64,000 nt of DNA from Paenibacillus sp. JNUCC32. GTDB taxonomy: Bacteria > Bacillota > Bacilli > Paenibacillales > Paenibacillaceae. The notes beneath the pieces were generated by a model that was given only the letters and a program-made list of their open reading frames with translations, did not search any database and was not told the origin of the DNA. Below, in pieces: positions 26,653-34,819 of the stretch (positions within the stretch are counted from its first letter, which is position 1; the number at the start of each line of letters is the position of its first letter). The stretch is taken from positions 6,469,501 to 6,533,500 of the forward strand of contig NZ_CP062260.1 of NCBI RefSeq assembly GCF_014863545.1. The letters run 5' to 3'. The position numbers were made by a program, and so were the translations under genes.

Positions 26653-26828
26653 TAAAGGGGAGTAGCAGTCGCAGCAAAGTCGTCAATTCGTGACACGAAC
26701 GTGTCTCCGGCTTTGTTGGCAACGAAAGTTGTTTGCGAGACCTTTGCCGATTCGGTAAAGGTGCTTATTCCTACAGCCTATTTCAGGGTAGATACCTTTA
26801 TCGCCGATTTTCGGGATAAAGGTTTTTT
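26653..26828 (+). promoter_or_regulatory. yybP-ykoY Mn(II) riboswitch with intrinsic terminator
   Basis: AAAGGGGAGTAGC begins a leader that contains AAAGTCGTCAATTCGTGA and TCCGGCTTTGTTGGCAACGA, the hallmark segments of yybP-ykoY elements (as before B. subtilis ykoY). The paired arm ACCTTTGCC/GGTAAAGGT follows at about 26740-26762. The expression platform is the terminator ACCTTTATC (26794-26802) with GATAAAGGT (26814-26822) and a T run. Mn(II) binding is expected to prevent termination. The downstream TerC-family gene is the classical target. Confidence 0.93.
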
Positions 26829-26887
26829 GTTTTATACGCCTTTGAAACGTAAATCGGATCATCCTATACATGAAGGAGAGATTGCGT

Positions 26888-27673
26888 TTGGAAATGGGAC
26901 TGTTGCTCGAATATGGGTGGGTGCTGCTGGTGTTGATTGGACTCGAGGGGATTCTCGCAGCCGATAATGCCCTGGTGATGTCCATCATGGTTAAACATTT
27001 GCCGGAGGACAAAAGGAAGAAGGCGTTATTTTACGGATTGGCCGGTGCGTTTGTGTTCCGTTTCGCATCCCTCTTCATTATCTCTTTTCTGGCGGATGTC
27101 TGGTACGTACAGGCGATTGGGGCCTTCTACCTGCTGTATATCAGTATCAATCATATGGTGAAGCAGTTCTTTGTGAAGAAGAAGAAACATCTGAAGGAAG
27201 CGGAAATGAAACAAGAAAAATTCTGGGTTACCGTGTTAAAGGTAGAGCTTGCGGATATTGCGTTTGCGGTCGATGCGATTTTGGCTGCCGTAGCCCTCGC
27301 CTTGACGCTGCCGGAAACCGGCCTCCCGAATATCGGGGGCATGGACGGCGGACAGTTCCTGGTTATCCTGGCAGGCGGAATTATCGGCTTGGTGATCATG
27401 CGGTTCGCGGCATCGTATTTCGGCAGGCTGCTCGTAAGAAGGCCCGGCTTGGAAACGGCTGCATTCCTGATCGTGGGATGGGTAGGAATCAAGCTGGCCG
27501 TCTATACGCTCGCGCACCCGGATATCGCTGTATTAGAGAAGACGTTTCCCAAGAGCGCCGGCTGGAAGCTCATATTCTGGGGCGTATTGATCCTGATTGC
27601 GGTCCTCGGCTGGTTCTTGTCCAAGGAGAAAAGCGATATGACCGAGAAGGAACGGAAACAAGTGGAAAGCTAA
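26888..27673 (+). CDS. TerC-family membrane protein (YkoY/MeeY-like)
   Basis: 261 residues with about seven to nine membrane helices. The family motif GLEGILAADNALVMS (about residue 18) and a second repeat with VELADIAFAVDAILAAVAL (about 120) place acidic residues inside the membrane for metal handling. B. subtilis YkoY (MeeY) exports Mn(II) to metallate exoenzymes. The start is uncertain: TTG 26888 has AAGGAG at good spacing and gives the MEMGLLLEYG start; ATG 26870 and ATG 26894 are alternatives. Regulation by the Mn riboswitch just upstream supports the role. Confidence 0.9.
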   Translation: MEMGLLLEYGWVLLVLIGLEGILAADNALVMSIMVKHLPEDKRKKALFYGLAGAFVFRFASLFIISFLADVWYVQAIGAFYLLYISINHMVKQFFVKKKKHLKEAEMKQEKFWVTVLKVELADIAFAVDAILAAVALALTLPETGLPNIGGMDGGQFLVILAGGIIGLVIMRFAASYFGRLLVRRPGLETAAFLIVGWVGIKLAVYTLAHPDIAVLEKTFPKSAGWKLIFWGVLILIAVLGWFLSKEKSDMTEKERKQVES

Positions 27674-28206
27674 AGCAACGGCCCCTTTTGATATAATGAA
27701 CATAGGAAAAAGAAAGGAATCGTGATCTCGCGTGTAAAATTATCGTTTCTGCGCAACCTTAAAATATATAGATATGAGGAGAAACGATTGTCATTGGATA
27801 AATGAAGCTTAAAATTGGATAAAATGCTGCCCGCCCTGATTCTGTTCATGGTCATTGAGAGTCATATGACTTTCTGGATTACCGCCGAGTTAAAGATGCC
27901 TCCGAGAATGCAAAACGGTTATGCTGCGGCATCCGTACCTGTCCGCATTTGACCGAAAGGCAGAAATTCCTAACGGAAATCATTGAGGTTACCCTGGCTT
28001 AAGAGTAGAATAAGATTATGTAGGGCGCTATCAGCTTTTCTTTTTTTGGATACAAGACAAGAAAACAGATACACCTTGTGATTGTGAATCAGCCTTATTG
28101 GCCGGGGAGTGAGGAGGACGCAGATGCCTGTCCTGAAGCTCCTTCGGTCAGCTAAGGCTTTTTGATTTGAGTAGGAGATAACAGCCATAAAAAGGAGTGA
28201 GCATGA
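27674..28206. other. Intergenic stretch with hairpins and possible relic coding
   Basis: ATCGTTTCT (27742-27750) is inverse to AGAAACGAT (27780-27788). AGCCTTA (28091-28097) is inverse to TAAGGCT (28153-28159), followed by TTTTT, a terminator-like structure before the next gene. Around 27880-28002 a short frame with a Cys-rich stretch (LCCGIRTCPHLTE) and a stop at its end could be a decayed transposase tail, but it is too short to call. Confidence 0.35.
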
Positions 28207-28953
28207 TTGATAATCCTCAAAACACAAGAACAAATCGCCAAGATGAATAAAGCCGGCGATATTCTCGCCGAATGCCACCGGCAGATCGCCAACATGATCA
28301 AGCCGGGCGTAACGACGCTGGAGATTGATCAGTTTGTCGAACGGTTCCTGGCGGAGCGCGGCGCGACGCCGGAGCAGAAGGGGTATCATGGTTATCCTTT
28401 TGCGACCTGCGCATCGGTCAATGACGTGATCTGCCATGGTTTTCCGAGCCATGAGCCGCTGAAGGACGGGGATATCGTTACCATTGATATGGTGGTGAAG
28501 TATGATGGTTGGCTCGCCGACTCGGCTTGGTCCTATCCGGTCGGAAACGTCTCCGAGGAAGCGCAGCATCTGCTGGACGTGACGAAGAAAGCTCTGTACC
28601 TCGGAATTGAGCAAGCGGTGATCGGCAACCGGATCGGCGATATTTCCCATGCGATTCAATCCTATGCGGAAGCACAGAATTTATCGGTTGTCCGCCACTT
28701 CGTGGGGCACGCCATCGGCGAAAATATGCATGAGGAACCGCAGGTTCCGCATTACGGGCCACCCAACCGCGGGACTCGGCTTAAAGAGGGCATGGTCATC
28801 ACCATCGAACCGATGCTGAACCTGGGAACATATCAATGCAAGATCGATTCGGACGGATGGACCGCCAGAACCGTGGACGGGAAATGGTCGGCGCAGTATG
28901 AGCACACGCTCGCCATCACGAAGGATGGCCCCGTGATCCTGACGGAACAATAA
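28207..28953 (+). CDS. map: Methionine aminopeptidase, type I
   Basis: 248 residues. It removes the initiator methionine from nascent proteins. Metal ligands are visible in family positions: Asp in VTIDMVVKYDG, Asp in LADSAW, His in GHAIGENMHEEP, Glu in TIEPMLN and Glu in YEHTLAI, with the substrate-binding His in KGYHGYP. The start appears to be TTG 28207, preceded by AAAAGGAGTGAGCATGA. It is not beside ribosomal protein genes, so it is likely a second map copy, as many Bacillales have two. Confidence 0.93.
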   Translation: MIILKTQEQIAKMNKAGDILAECHRQIANMIKPGVTTLEIDQFVERFLAERGATPEQKGYHGYPFATCASVNDVICHGFPSHEPLKDGDIVTIDMVVKYDGWLADSAWSYPVGNVSEEAQHLLDVTKKALYLGIEQAVIGNRIGDISHAIQSYAEAQNLSVVRHFVGHAIGENMHEEPQVPHYGPPNRGTRLKEGMVITIEPMLNLGTYQCKIDSDGWTARTVDGKWSAQYEHTLAITKDGPVILTEQ

Positions 28954-29002
28954 GTGGCGACTTTATAGTGTGAGCCCTGGGCAAAGGACTCCAACGAAGC
29001 AG

Positions 29003-29113
29003 GCGGAATTGTTCTGTAGAAACGGAGTGGTCGCCTTTGCCCCCGAACTCCCACGATTGATTTCGTGGTTCAAAGGAAATTTGGGGGCAACAGCGATCGG
29101 AAGAATAATCCGC
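29003..29113 (+). repeat. Structured intergenic element R, copy 2
   Basis: GCGGAATTGTTCT (29003-29015) pairs with AGAATAATCCGC (29102-29113). Then TCGCC-TTTGCCCCC faces GGGGGCAA-CAGCGA. The tip is the perfect hairpin CCACGA-TTGATT-TCGTGG. Copy 1 (6934-7028) is close in sequence; copy 3 (46456-46564) keeps the core TCGCCTTT and AACAGCGATCGGA but has different arms. It lies between map and pdxK. Confidence 0.75.
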
Positions 29114-29133
29114 AGGCGGAGTGATGCGTTACC

Positions 29134-29403
29134 ATGAAGGATTCGACATCTGCGAATAGACGTCAATCCCAGTTTTTCTTTAGAGATCAGGAAGAAAAAG
29201 CGCCGAAGCTCGATCGACTTGATCTCGCAAGAAAAACAACCGCTAATGAAGGATTCGACATCTGCGAATAGACGTCAATCCCAGTTTTTCTTTAGAGATC
29301 AGGAAGAAAAAGCGCCGAAGCTCGATGACTTGATCTCGCAAGAAAAACAACCGCTAATGAAGAATTCGACATCTGCGAATAGACGTCAATCCCAGTTTTT
29401 CTT
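29134..29403 (+). repeat. Palindromic repeat cluster B (2.4 tandem units, period 111-112 bp)
   Basis: Full units at 29229-29292 and 29340-29403 start AAGAAAAAC and end GTTTTTCTT. A 5'-truncated unit occupies 29134-29180. Within each unit GGATTCGACATCT pairs with AGACGTCAATCC around GCGAAT (in the last unit the first arm begins GAATT). Spacers between units carry GAGATCA inverse to TGATCTC. Termini, unit length and alternation with hairpin spacers match cluster A at 9964-10188. The last unit ends at CTTATAAT, so it may supply a -10 box for pdxK. Confidence 0.8.
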
Positions 29404-29444
29404 ATAATAGAGTAATCATTTTACAAGCGAAGGGAACATGGAAC

Positions 29445-30257
29445 ATGACGATACGAAAAGCATTAACCGTAGCCGGCTCGGATACAAGCGGCGGCGCTGG
29501 CATCCAGGCCGATCTGAAAACCTTTCAGGAATTTGACGTATACGGAATGACCGCACTGACCACGATTGTCTGCATGGAACCAAAGACATGGGATCACCAG
29601 GTTTTCCCGGTGGCATTGGATATCGTTGAAACGCAGTTGAAAACCGTGCTCGAGGGCATCGGCATCGATGCCATGAAAACCGGCATGCTTGGATCCGTAG
29701 AGATCATCGAGCTCGTTTCCCAGTATATCGACCGCTATGATCTGAAACGGATCGTCATCGATCCGGTGATGGTCTGCAAAGGCACGGATGAAGTGCTGCA
29801 GCCCGAAAATACGGAAGCGATGCTGGAATTCCTTCTCCCGCGCGCCGATTTGGTAACGCCAAATCTGTTCGAGGCGTCCCAGCTGGCCAAATCCGGTCCG
29901 ATCACGTCCCTGGATCAAATGCAGCAGGCTGCCGCCATCATTCACGAGCGCGGCGCAAAGAACGTGCTGATTAAAGACAGAGGGAAGATCCGCGAAGGCA
30001 AAGCCATGGATCTGCTCTATGACGGAAACAGCTTCGAATGGTTCGAGTCCGACGCCATCGTTACCAAGTACACCCACGGTGCGGGCTGCACGTCATCCGC
30101 TTCCATCACGGCCAATCTTGCCAAGGGCTTGAGCGTTCGCGAGTCGGTACAGCAAGCCAAAGCCTTCATTACCCAGGCGATTTCGAACGGCTTTCCGCTG
30201 AATGAATTCGTAGGTCCGACAAGGCATTCCGCACACCGCAGTTTATCTGCGAATTAA
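29445..30257 (+). CDS. pdxK: Pyridoxine/pyridoxal kinase, ThiD-like
   Basis: 270 residues of the ribokinase family. It phosphorylates vitamin B6 vitamers in salvage of pyridoxal phosphate. VAGSDTSGGAGIQADLKTF at the N-terminus, DPVMVCKG near residue 105, TPNLFEASQL near 145 and the catalytic THGAGCTSSASI near 207 are present. The details (MKTGML, QVFPV) are closer to B. subtilis PdxK than to ThiD as I remember them, though the families overlap and HMP kinase activity cannot be excluded. It is a single gene preceded by repeat cluster B and followed by a terminator. Confidence 0.88.
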   Translation: MTIRKALTVAGSDTSGGAGIQADLKTFQEFDVYGMTALTTIVCMEPKTWDHQVFPVALDIVETQLKTVLEGIGIDAMKTGMLGSVEIIELVSQYIDRYDLKRIVIDPVMVCKGTDEVLQPENTEAMLEFLLPRADLVTPNLFEASQLAKSGPITSLDQMQQAAAIIHERGAKNVLIKDRGKIREGKAMDLLYDGNSFEWFESDAIVTKYTHGAGCTSSASITANLAKGLSVRESVQQAKAFITQAISNGFPLNEFVGPTRHSAHRSLSAN

Positions 30258-30320
30258 ACAAGATGCATTTCTTTGCAAGCTTATTCATGTTTGAAATTCC
30301 GCTTGCGAGGAGCGACCGAA

Positions 30321-30350
30321 AACCTTTCTTCCTAGAAGAAAGGTTTTTTT
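30321..30350 (+). terminator. Terminator after pdxK
   Basis: AACCTTTCTT (30321-30330) and AAGAAAGGTT (30336-30345) form a perfect 10-bp stem, with T to 30350. Confidence 0.92.
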
Positions 30351-30518
30351 GTTGTTAGTCGAACCTGCTGCATATAGTATATAGGTGCAAAGGCATGCTT
30401 CGTTCTGCGCGTTTTTTCGGCAGGGATCAAGCGGCTTAGGTCCTTTCCAGTATAATTATGTGCTATACTTTATAAAGGGTCTGATAGAAACAGGAAGAAA
30501 ATGTTTAGGGGTTGAGAC

Positions 30519-31169
30519 ATGTTTCAGGACATTTTGGATTTTTTGATGAAGTTTGGTCCATGGGGATTGTTTATTCATTCGTTTGCGGATGCTGTCATTT
30601 TTCCGGTTCCCGCCTTTTTTCTGCAGGTTTCGCTTAGCATCATGCATCCGCAGAATGCACTGTGGCTTGCAACGTATGGTTTTATCGGATGCTTGCTGGG
30701 GACGCCGCTGGGCTATTTGATCGGAAAGCTGCTTGGGAAGTCGGTATTATACAAGATACTGAAAAAAGAGTGGATTGACGCTGCAACGAACATGTTTCAA
30801 AAAAACGGCGAAGCCGCCATACTGATCGGCTCCTTTACGCCGGTTCCCTTTAAAGTGTTTACGATTCTGTCGGGATGTTTGAAATTCCCGCTATGGAGAC
30901 TGTTGGCATATGCCGCGCTTGGCCGGGCTACCAAGTTTTATGTGGTGGGTACCCTGTTCTATCTGTACGGTAACGCCGCGGAGGGCATGGTTAAGGATGT
31001 ATCGTTATATATTGCGCTGATCGCCGTTCCGCTTCTGTTGATCGGCGTGTACTTCAACCGCAAACGCAAGCGCAAGAAAATGGAGCAGCAAAAGCTGGCT
31101 GAATCCGGTCCTGTCGTGGTGGAGAAGGCGGTTCTGGAGCAGGCGTCGGATCAGACTCCATCGGCCTAA
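30519..31169 (+). CDS. VTT/DedA-superfamily membrane protein (YqaA-like)
   Basis: 216 residues with about five membrane helices and a charged, Lys/Arg-rich C-terminal tail. Family features are FADAVIFPVPAFFLQV near residue 22, GTPLGYLIGKLLG near 65 and GSFTPVPFKVFTILSG near 105, the re-entrant loops of the SNARE-associated/DedA superfamily. Some members flip undecaprenyl phosphate or phospholipids, others are uncharacterised. The YqaA group is less studied, so no substrate is claimed. Confidence 0.8.
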   Translation: MFQDILDFLMKFGPWGLFIHSFADAVIFPVPAFFLQVSLSIMHPQNALWLATYGFIGCLLGTPLGYLIGKLLGKSVLYKILKKEWIDAATNMFQKNGEAAILIGSFTPVPFKVFTILSGCLKFPLWRLLAYAALGRATKFYVVGTLFYLYGNAAEGMVKDVSLYIALIAVPLLLIGVYFNRKRKRKKMEQQKLAESGPVVVEKAVLEQASDQTPSA

Positions 31170-31220
31170 CGCTAGAGAATGACGCCGGGGGTTAACCCCC
31201 GCGAGGAACATATAAAATAA

Positions 31221-31272
31221 CCCCACAAAGTGGAGCCTATGCTTCGATGCTTATTCCAAATACTTTGCGGGG
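31221..31272. repeat. Long hairpin 3' of the YqaA-like gene
   Basis: CCCCACAAAGTGGA (31221-31234) faces TCC-AAAT-ACTTTGCGGGG (to 31272) with one mismatch and a small bulge, around the inner palindrome GCTTCGATGC. A different hairpin just downstream is the obvious terminator, so this one may be a dispersed palindromic element. Only one copy is in the window. Confidence 0.45.
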
Positions 31273-31290
31273 ACCCCAAAAAACTTATTT

Positions 31291-31327
31291 AAAAAAAGCA
31301 GCCGGGTGCGAGCCCGGCTGCTTTTTT
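31291..31327. terminator. Bidirectional terminator
   Basis: AGCAGCCGGG (31297-31306) is inverse to CCCGGCTGCT (31313-31322). A tracts on the left and T tracts on the right serve the two converging genes. Confidence 0.9.
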
Positions 31328-31376
31328 CCAAGGTATCAGAGAAACATATTTATATCATAGCTACATATTCTCGGTA

Positions 31377-31997
31377 TTAACCCGTTTTTCCGATTCTGAA
31401 GAACTTGCCTCGGCCTTTCGTGGTCACAGGAACAAATGTCGGCGACGGGGACAACGGGGCTGGCATATCTTGAGCAAGATAACCGTGGAGAGGCCCGCGA
31501 TAGACTTCATTCAACTGGGGGGAGTGGGAGAAATCTTCCGGCGTTACAAGATGACAAGGCTTGTTCACAGGCCGCAGGCCTGCTTGCTCCAGCACCGTCG
31601 CGACAAAGTGGGAGCAGAAAAAAGCATCATCACGATCGATATGAATCCGAAACAATATACCCAGCAGCCCTAGCAGATTATATTTGTAGCGGTCCTGATC
31701 ACGCATCATCTCTTTCACAAGATTGTGCATGCGTTGATAGTCTTCATTACTGACGCGGAAGCGATATACCGCGCACTCCGAAGTGTAGAAGAAAGGGTCA
31801 CGCAGGTTCTCGCGAACCAAACCGCCGTCAAACGGATTGTTCGCCTTCTTTCGCCCAAAGCTGTACACTTCGCGTAACTCGGAATCAAACGCTATGGATG
31901 CATGGTTAAGTGGGGCCTTCGTGAAATATTGGATCATTCTGCTGAACCAGGTGCCCGTGCCTGTAAGCACAATCCAAATATCTTGTTCCGTGTACAT
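31377..31997 (-). CDS. Papain-like (permuted NlpC/P60, YiiX/LRAT-type) cysteine hydrolase
   Basis: 206 residues without signal peptide. LNHASIAFD near residue 30 supplies the histidine and FFCSHFVATVLEQAGL near 130 the cysteine; His before Cys is the order of circularly permuted papain-like enzymes. VYRFRVSNEDYQRM and YNLLGLLGI between them match the usual core. Family members cleave amide or ester bonds of lipids, peptides or wall fragments, and the substrate here is unknown. It is transcribed alone, divergent from a histidine kinase gene 307 bases away. Confidence 0.7.
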   Translation of the reverse strand: MYTEQDIWIVLTGTGTWFSRMIQYFTKAPLNHASIAFDSELREVYSFGRKKANNPFDGGLVRENLRDPFFYTSECAVYRFRVSNEDYQRMHNLVKEMMRDQDRYKYNLLGLLGILFRIHIDRDDAFFCSHFVATVLEQAGLRPVNKPCHLVTPEDFSHSPQLNEVYRGPLHGYLAQDMPAPLSPSPTFVPVTTKGRGKFFRIGKTG

Positions 31998-32304
31998 ACT
32001 CGCAAACTCCTTTGTTAACGATCCTAACGACTAGCAATTGTAAATGACTTGCTTTCTTTCACAATAAACGAAAAAGCCATGGCGTTCAAGTCAAAAAAAA
32101 CCATTTTCTCTCAATTTCACTAGAATAGCGCTGGGATAGACACCAAATATTAGAAACCTCATATCCAATATATTCGCTTCATGTCCGAATTATCCTTTGG
32201 ATTGTTTTATTTATATTCCATATAGGCTAAAGGAGAAGCAATCCCATATCTAGAAATTAGGTAAAACCGATTTGAACAATGAAAGACAGGAGGATCTCCA
32301 AACG
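31998..32304. other. AT-rich divergent intergenic region
   Basis: The region between the papain-like gene and the histidine kinase gene is AT-rich. It holds only weak promoter-like matches (TTGGAT with TATAGG) near 32195-32227 and the CAGGAGG ribosome binding site of the kinase. I see no gene or repeat. Confidence 0.4.
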
Positions 32305-33378
32305 ATGATGAATAGTGAATGTCTCAGCTATGATTTTATGGTTCAGGCGATAGAAGTTGCGCCGATAGGAATGGTATTCATCGATTCAGAGGGGAGCATT
32401 ATCCGAATCAATCCGGCCGCTTGCACGATGCTCGGATATGAGGAGGACGAATGTCTGCATCATCCCTATAACGATTGGGTTTATCCGGAGGACGTAAATA
32501 AGGACAGGGAAATGATGGAAAAATTTAAAACGGGCCGGATCTCTTCCTTGCAAATGGAAAAGAGATTGATACATAAACAGGGAGATATCAGGTGGGTATC
32601 GTGCAGGCTTAGCACAGCCCGCAGCAGAGAGGGAAGGGCGCTGGGCTATGTAGCGCATTTGACGGATATCACCGACATGAAGAGAGCGGCCGATCAGGAA
32701 GAGAAGCGGCTGATCCAGTCCGACAAGCTGTCCATGGCCGGGCAGCTTGCCGCAGGAATCGCCCATGAAATCCGAAACCCGATGACGTCCATCAAAGGGT
32801 TCGTGCAGCTGATTCGCTCCGGCGCCGGACGGAAGGATGAATATTTCGATATTATCTCTTCGGAGATTGAAAGGATCGAACTGATCGTCAGTGAGCTTCT
32901 GTTCTTGGCGAAGCCGCAAAGCGTGAAATTCGAGCGTGCCGATATCCGGCAGCTGCTGGAACAAGTGATTACGTTATTAAATACGCAGGCGATTATACAT
33001 AACGTAGAGATCATAACCGATTTTGGAGAGCAAGAGGCCAATGTGGACGGTGACGTGAATCATCTGAAACAGGTCTTCATCAACTTTATAAAAAATGCGG
33101 TGGAATCGATGCCAGACGGCGGCGAGTTGACCATACGACTGGAGAGAGGCAGCGACGAGACCGTGGCCATCCATTTCACGGATAACGGATGCGGAATCCC
33201 GGAATCGATCCTATCCCGTCTCGGGGAACCGTTCTTCACAACGAAGGAGAAGGGCAACGGCTTAGGGTTCATGATCAGCAAAAAAATGATCGAGGATCAC
33301 AGGGGGCAGGTGTATGTGACCAGCAAGCTTCAGGAGGGAACGACCATAACGGTCATGTTGCCGCTAAGCATAATCTAG
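32305..33378 (+). CDS. PAS-domain sensor histidine kinase (sporulation-kinase-like)
   Basis: 357 residues, no membrane helix, so cytoplasmic. A PAS domain (about 10-125, with INPAACTMLGYEEDE) is followed by HisKA with the phospho-accepting His in GIAHEIRNPMTSIKGF (about residue 160) and HATPase motifs NFIKNAVESMPDGG (N box), DNGCGIP (G1), FFTTKEKGNGLGF (F/G2). The layout resembles Bacillus KinA/KinE-type orphan kinases that phosphorylate Spo0F. No response regulator gene is adjacent. ATG 32305 is chosen for CAGGAGG at 11 bases; TTG 32272 would add 11 residues. The target is inference. Confidence 0.88.
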   Translation: MMNSECLSYDFMVQAIEVAPIGMVFIDSEGSIIRINPAACTMLGYEEDECLHHPYNDWVYPEDVNKDREMMEKFKTGRISSLQMEKRLIHKQGDIRWVSCRLSTARSREGRALGYVAHLTDITDMKRAADQEEKRLIQSDKLSMAGQLAAGIAHEIRNPMTSIKGFVQLIRSGAGRKDEYFDIISSEIERIELIVSELLFLAKPQSVKFERADIRQLLEQVITLLNTQAIIHNVEIITDFGEQEANVDGDVNHLKQVFINFIKNAVESMPDGGELTIRLERGSDETVAIHFTDNGCGIPESILSRLGEPFFTTKEKGNGLGFMISKKMIEDHRGQVYVTSKLQEGTTITVMLPLSII

Positions 33379-33439
33379 CTTGACCGGACGTATGGTTCGC
33401 TCTACATTATAGAAAGATATAGGAGAGGGGGCGGTTAAA

Positions 33440-34663
33440 ATGGGCAACATGCAATTGTTAAAAGAGCCCAAACGGCGCAAGCTGCTGTTCAGCGCGGGTG
33501 CCAGCTGGATGTTCGATGCGATGGATGTCGGCATGATTTCGTTTGTTGTTGCGGCATTGGCAGCGGAATGGTCGCTAAGCTCGCAGCAGGTCGGCATTCT
33601 GACAAGCACCACATCGATCGGAATGGTATTCGGCGCAGCCATGGCCGGATTTCTGGCGGATAAATATGGACGGAAAAATATTCTGCTGTGGACACTGCTC
33701 ATATTCTCGATAGCGAGCGGGCTTTCCGCTCTGGCTACCGGTTTTGTCATGCTGTGCTTGATGCGCTTTATCGCCGGCTTCGGACTTGGCGGAGAGCTTC
33801 CGGTAGCTTCAACGCTGGTATCCGAAAGCATGCCCGTTCATGAACGGGGAAGAGCGGTGGTGCTGCTGGAAAGCTTTTGGGCGGCAGGTTGGATACTATC
33901 CGCGCTTATTGCTTACTTCGTCATTCCGGATTACGGCTGGCGGACAGCCTTTGTCATCGGGGCTTTGCCCGCGTTCTATGCTCTCTACCTGCGGCGGGCC
34001 ATCGAGGATTCGCCAAGGTATATCGAGCAGACGGCCAAGGCCGTCCGGAAGCTGACCTTCGGGCAGCGTGTGGCCTCGGTCTGGTCGGTCGAACATCGGC
34101 GTACGAGCATTATGCTGTGGATATTGTGGTTTACGGTCGTATTTTCATATTACGGGATGTTCCTGTGGCTTCCCACCGTCATGGTCGATAAAGGATTCAG
34201 CTTGGTTCGAAGCTTCCAGTACGTGCTGATTATGACGCTTGCCCAATTGCCGGGGTATTTCACGGCGGCGTATTTTATCGAGAAGTTCGGACGTAAGTTC
34301 GTGTTGGTTACTTATTTGGTGCTTACGGCGCTGAGCGCAATTTGGTTTGGCTACGCCAATACGGAAGGCTCGCTGCTCGCCGCAGGCATATCCTTGTCCT
34401 TCTTCAATCTGGGAGCATGGGGAGGCTTGTATGCGTACAGTCCGGAGCTTTATCCGACGAAGGTTCGTTCAACGGGGGTCGGGCTTGCCACATCGTTCGG
34501 TCGGATCGGCGGCGTGATCGCGCCGCTGCTCGTCGGGGTGCTCAAGCAGAATGGGACCCGCATCGAAATCATTTTCGTGATGTTTTTCGTAACCATCCTG
34601 ATCGGGGCGCTGGGGGTACTGGTGCTTGGCAAGGAAACGAAAGGCCTGGAGCTTGCAGACTAA
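33440..34663 (+). CDS. niaP: MFS transporter, NiaP-like (probable niacin uptake)
   Basis: 407 residues with 12 helices. WMFDAMDVGMISFV near residue 18 carries the acidic residue of the sugar/aromatic-acid MFS group; GFLADKYGRKN is the loop 2-3 motif; GGELPVASTLVSES, ESFWAAGW, FSYYGMFLWLPTVM and FFNLGAWGGLYAYSPELYPT match B. subtilis NiaP (YceI) closely as I recall it. NiaP imports nicotinate. No NAD salvage gene or NiaR-type site was seen nearby, so the substrate call rests on similarity alone. A bidirectional terminator follows. Confidence 0.8.
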   Translation: MGNMQLLKEPKRRKLLFSAGASWMFDAMDVGMISFVVAALAAEWSLSSQQVGILTSTTSIGMVFGAAMAGFLADKYGRKNILLWTLLIFSIASGLSALATGFVMLCLMRFIAGFGLGGELPVASTLVSESMPVHERGRAVVLLESFWAAGWILSALIAYFVIPDYGWRTAFVIGALPAFYALYLRRAIEDSPRYIEQTAKAVRKLTFGQRVASVWSVEHRRTSIMLWILWFTVVFSYYGMFLWLPTVMVDKGFSLVRSFQYVLIMTLAQLPGYFTAAYFIEKFGRKFVLVTYLVLTALSAIWFGYANTEGSLLAAGISLSFFNLGAWGGLYAYSPELYPTKVRSTGVGLATSFGRIGGVIAPLLVGVLKQNGTRIEIIFVMFFVTILIGALGVLVLGKETKGLELAD

Positions 34664-34738
34664 AGCAGGCCCGTGCTTTATGTTGATTTACAGGAAGGGT
34701 GATAGGCTTCGAAATTCATGCTTTCTAATATGACAAAA

Positions 34739-34785
34739 AAGGGTGGATCCCAAGGTTCAATGACTTTGGATCCACCCTTATTTTA
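34739..34785. terminator. Bidirectional terminator between niaP and rnjA
   Basis: AAGGGTGGATCC (34739-34750) is inverse to GGATCCACCCTT (34768-34779). A6 precedes and ATTTTAG follows the stem. Confidence 0.9.
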
Positions 34786-34819
34786 GTGTACAGCGTCAAG
34801 CGTCAGCGAGATCGAAGCA

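Noticed and set aside
29134..29403. CRISPR-like spaced repeats
   Set aside because: Units are 63-64 bp with inverted termini, the spacers are themselves repeated and hairpin-forming, and no cas genes are present. This is a palindromic repeat cluster, not a CRISPR array.
29219..29407. 62-residue reading frame across cluster B
   Set aside because: It is an artefact of the repeat period: the protein is an internal repeat of the same DNA unit and has no ribosome binding site.
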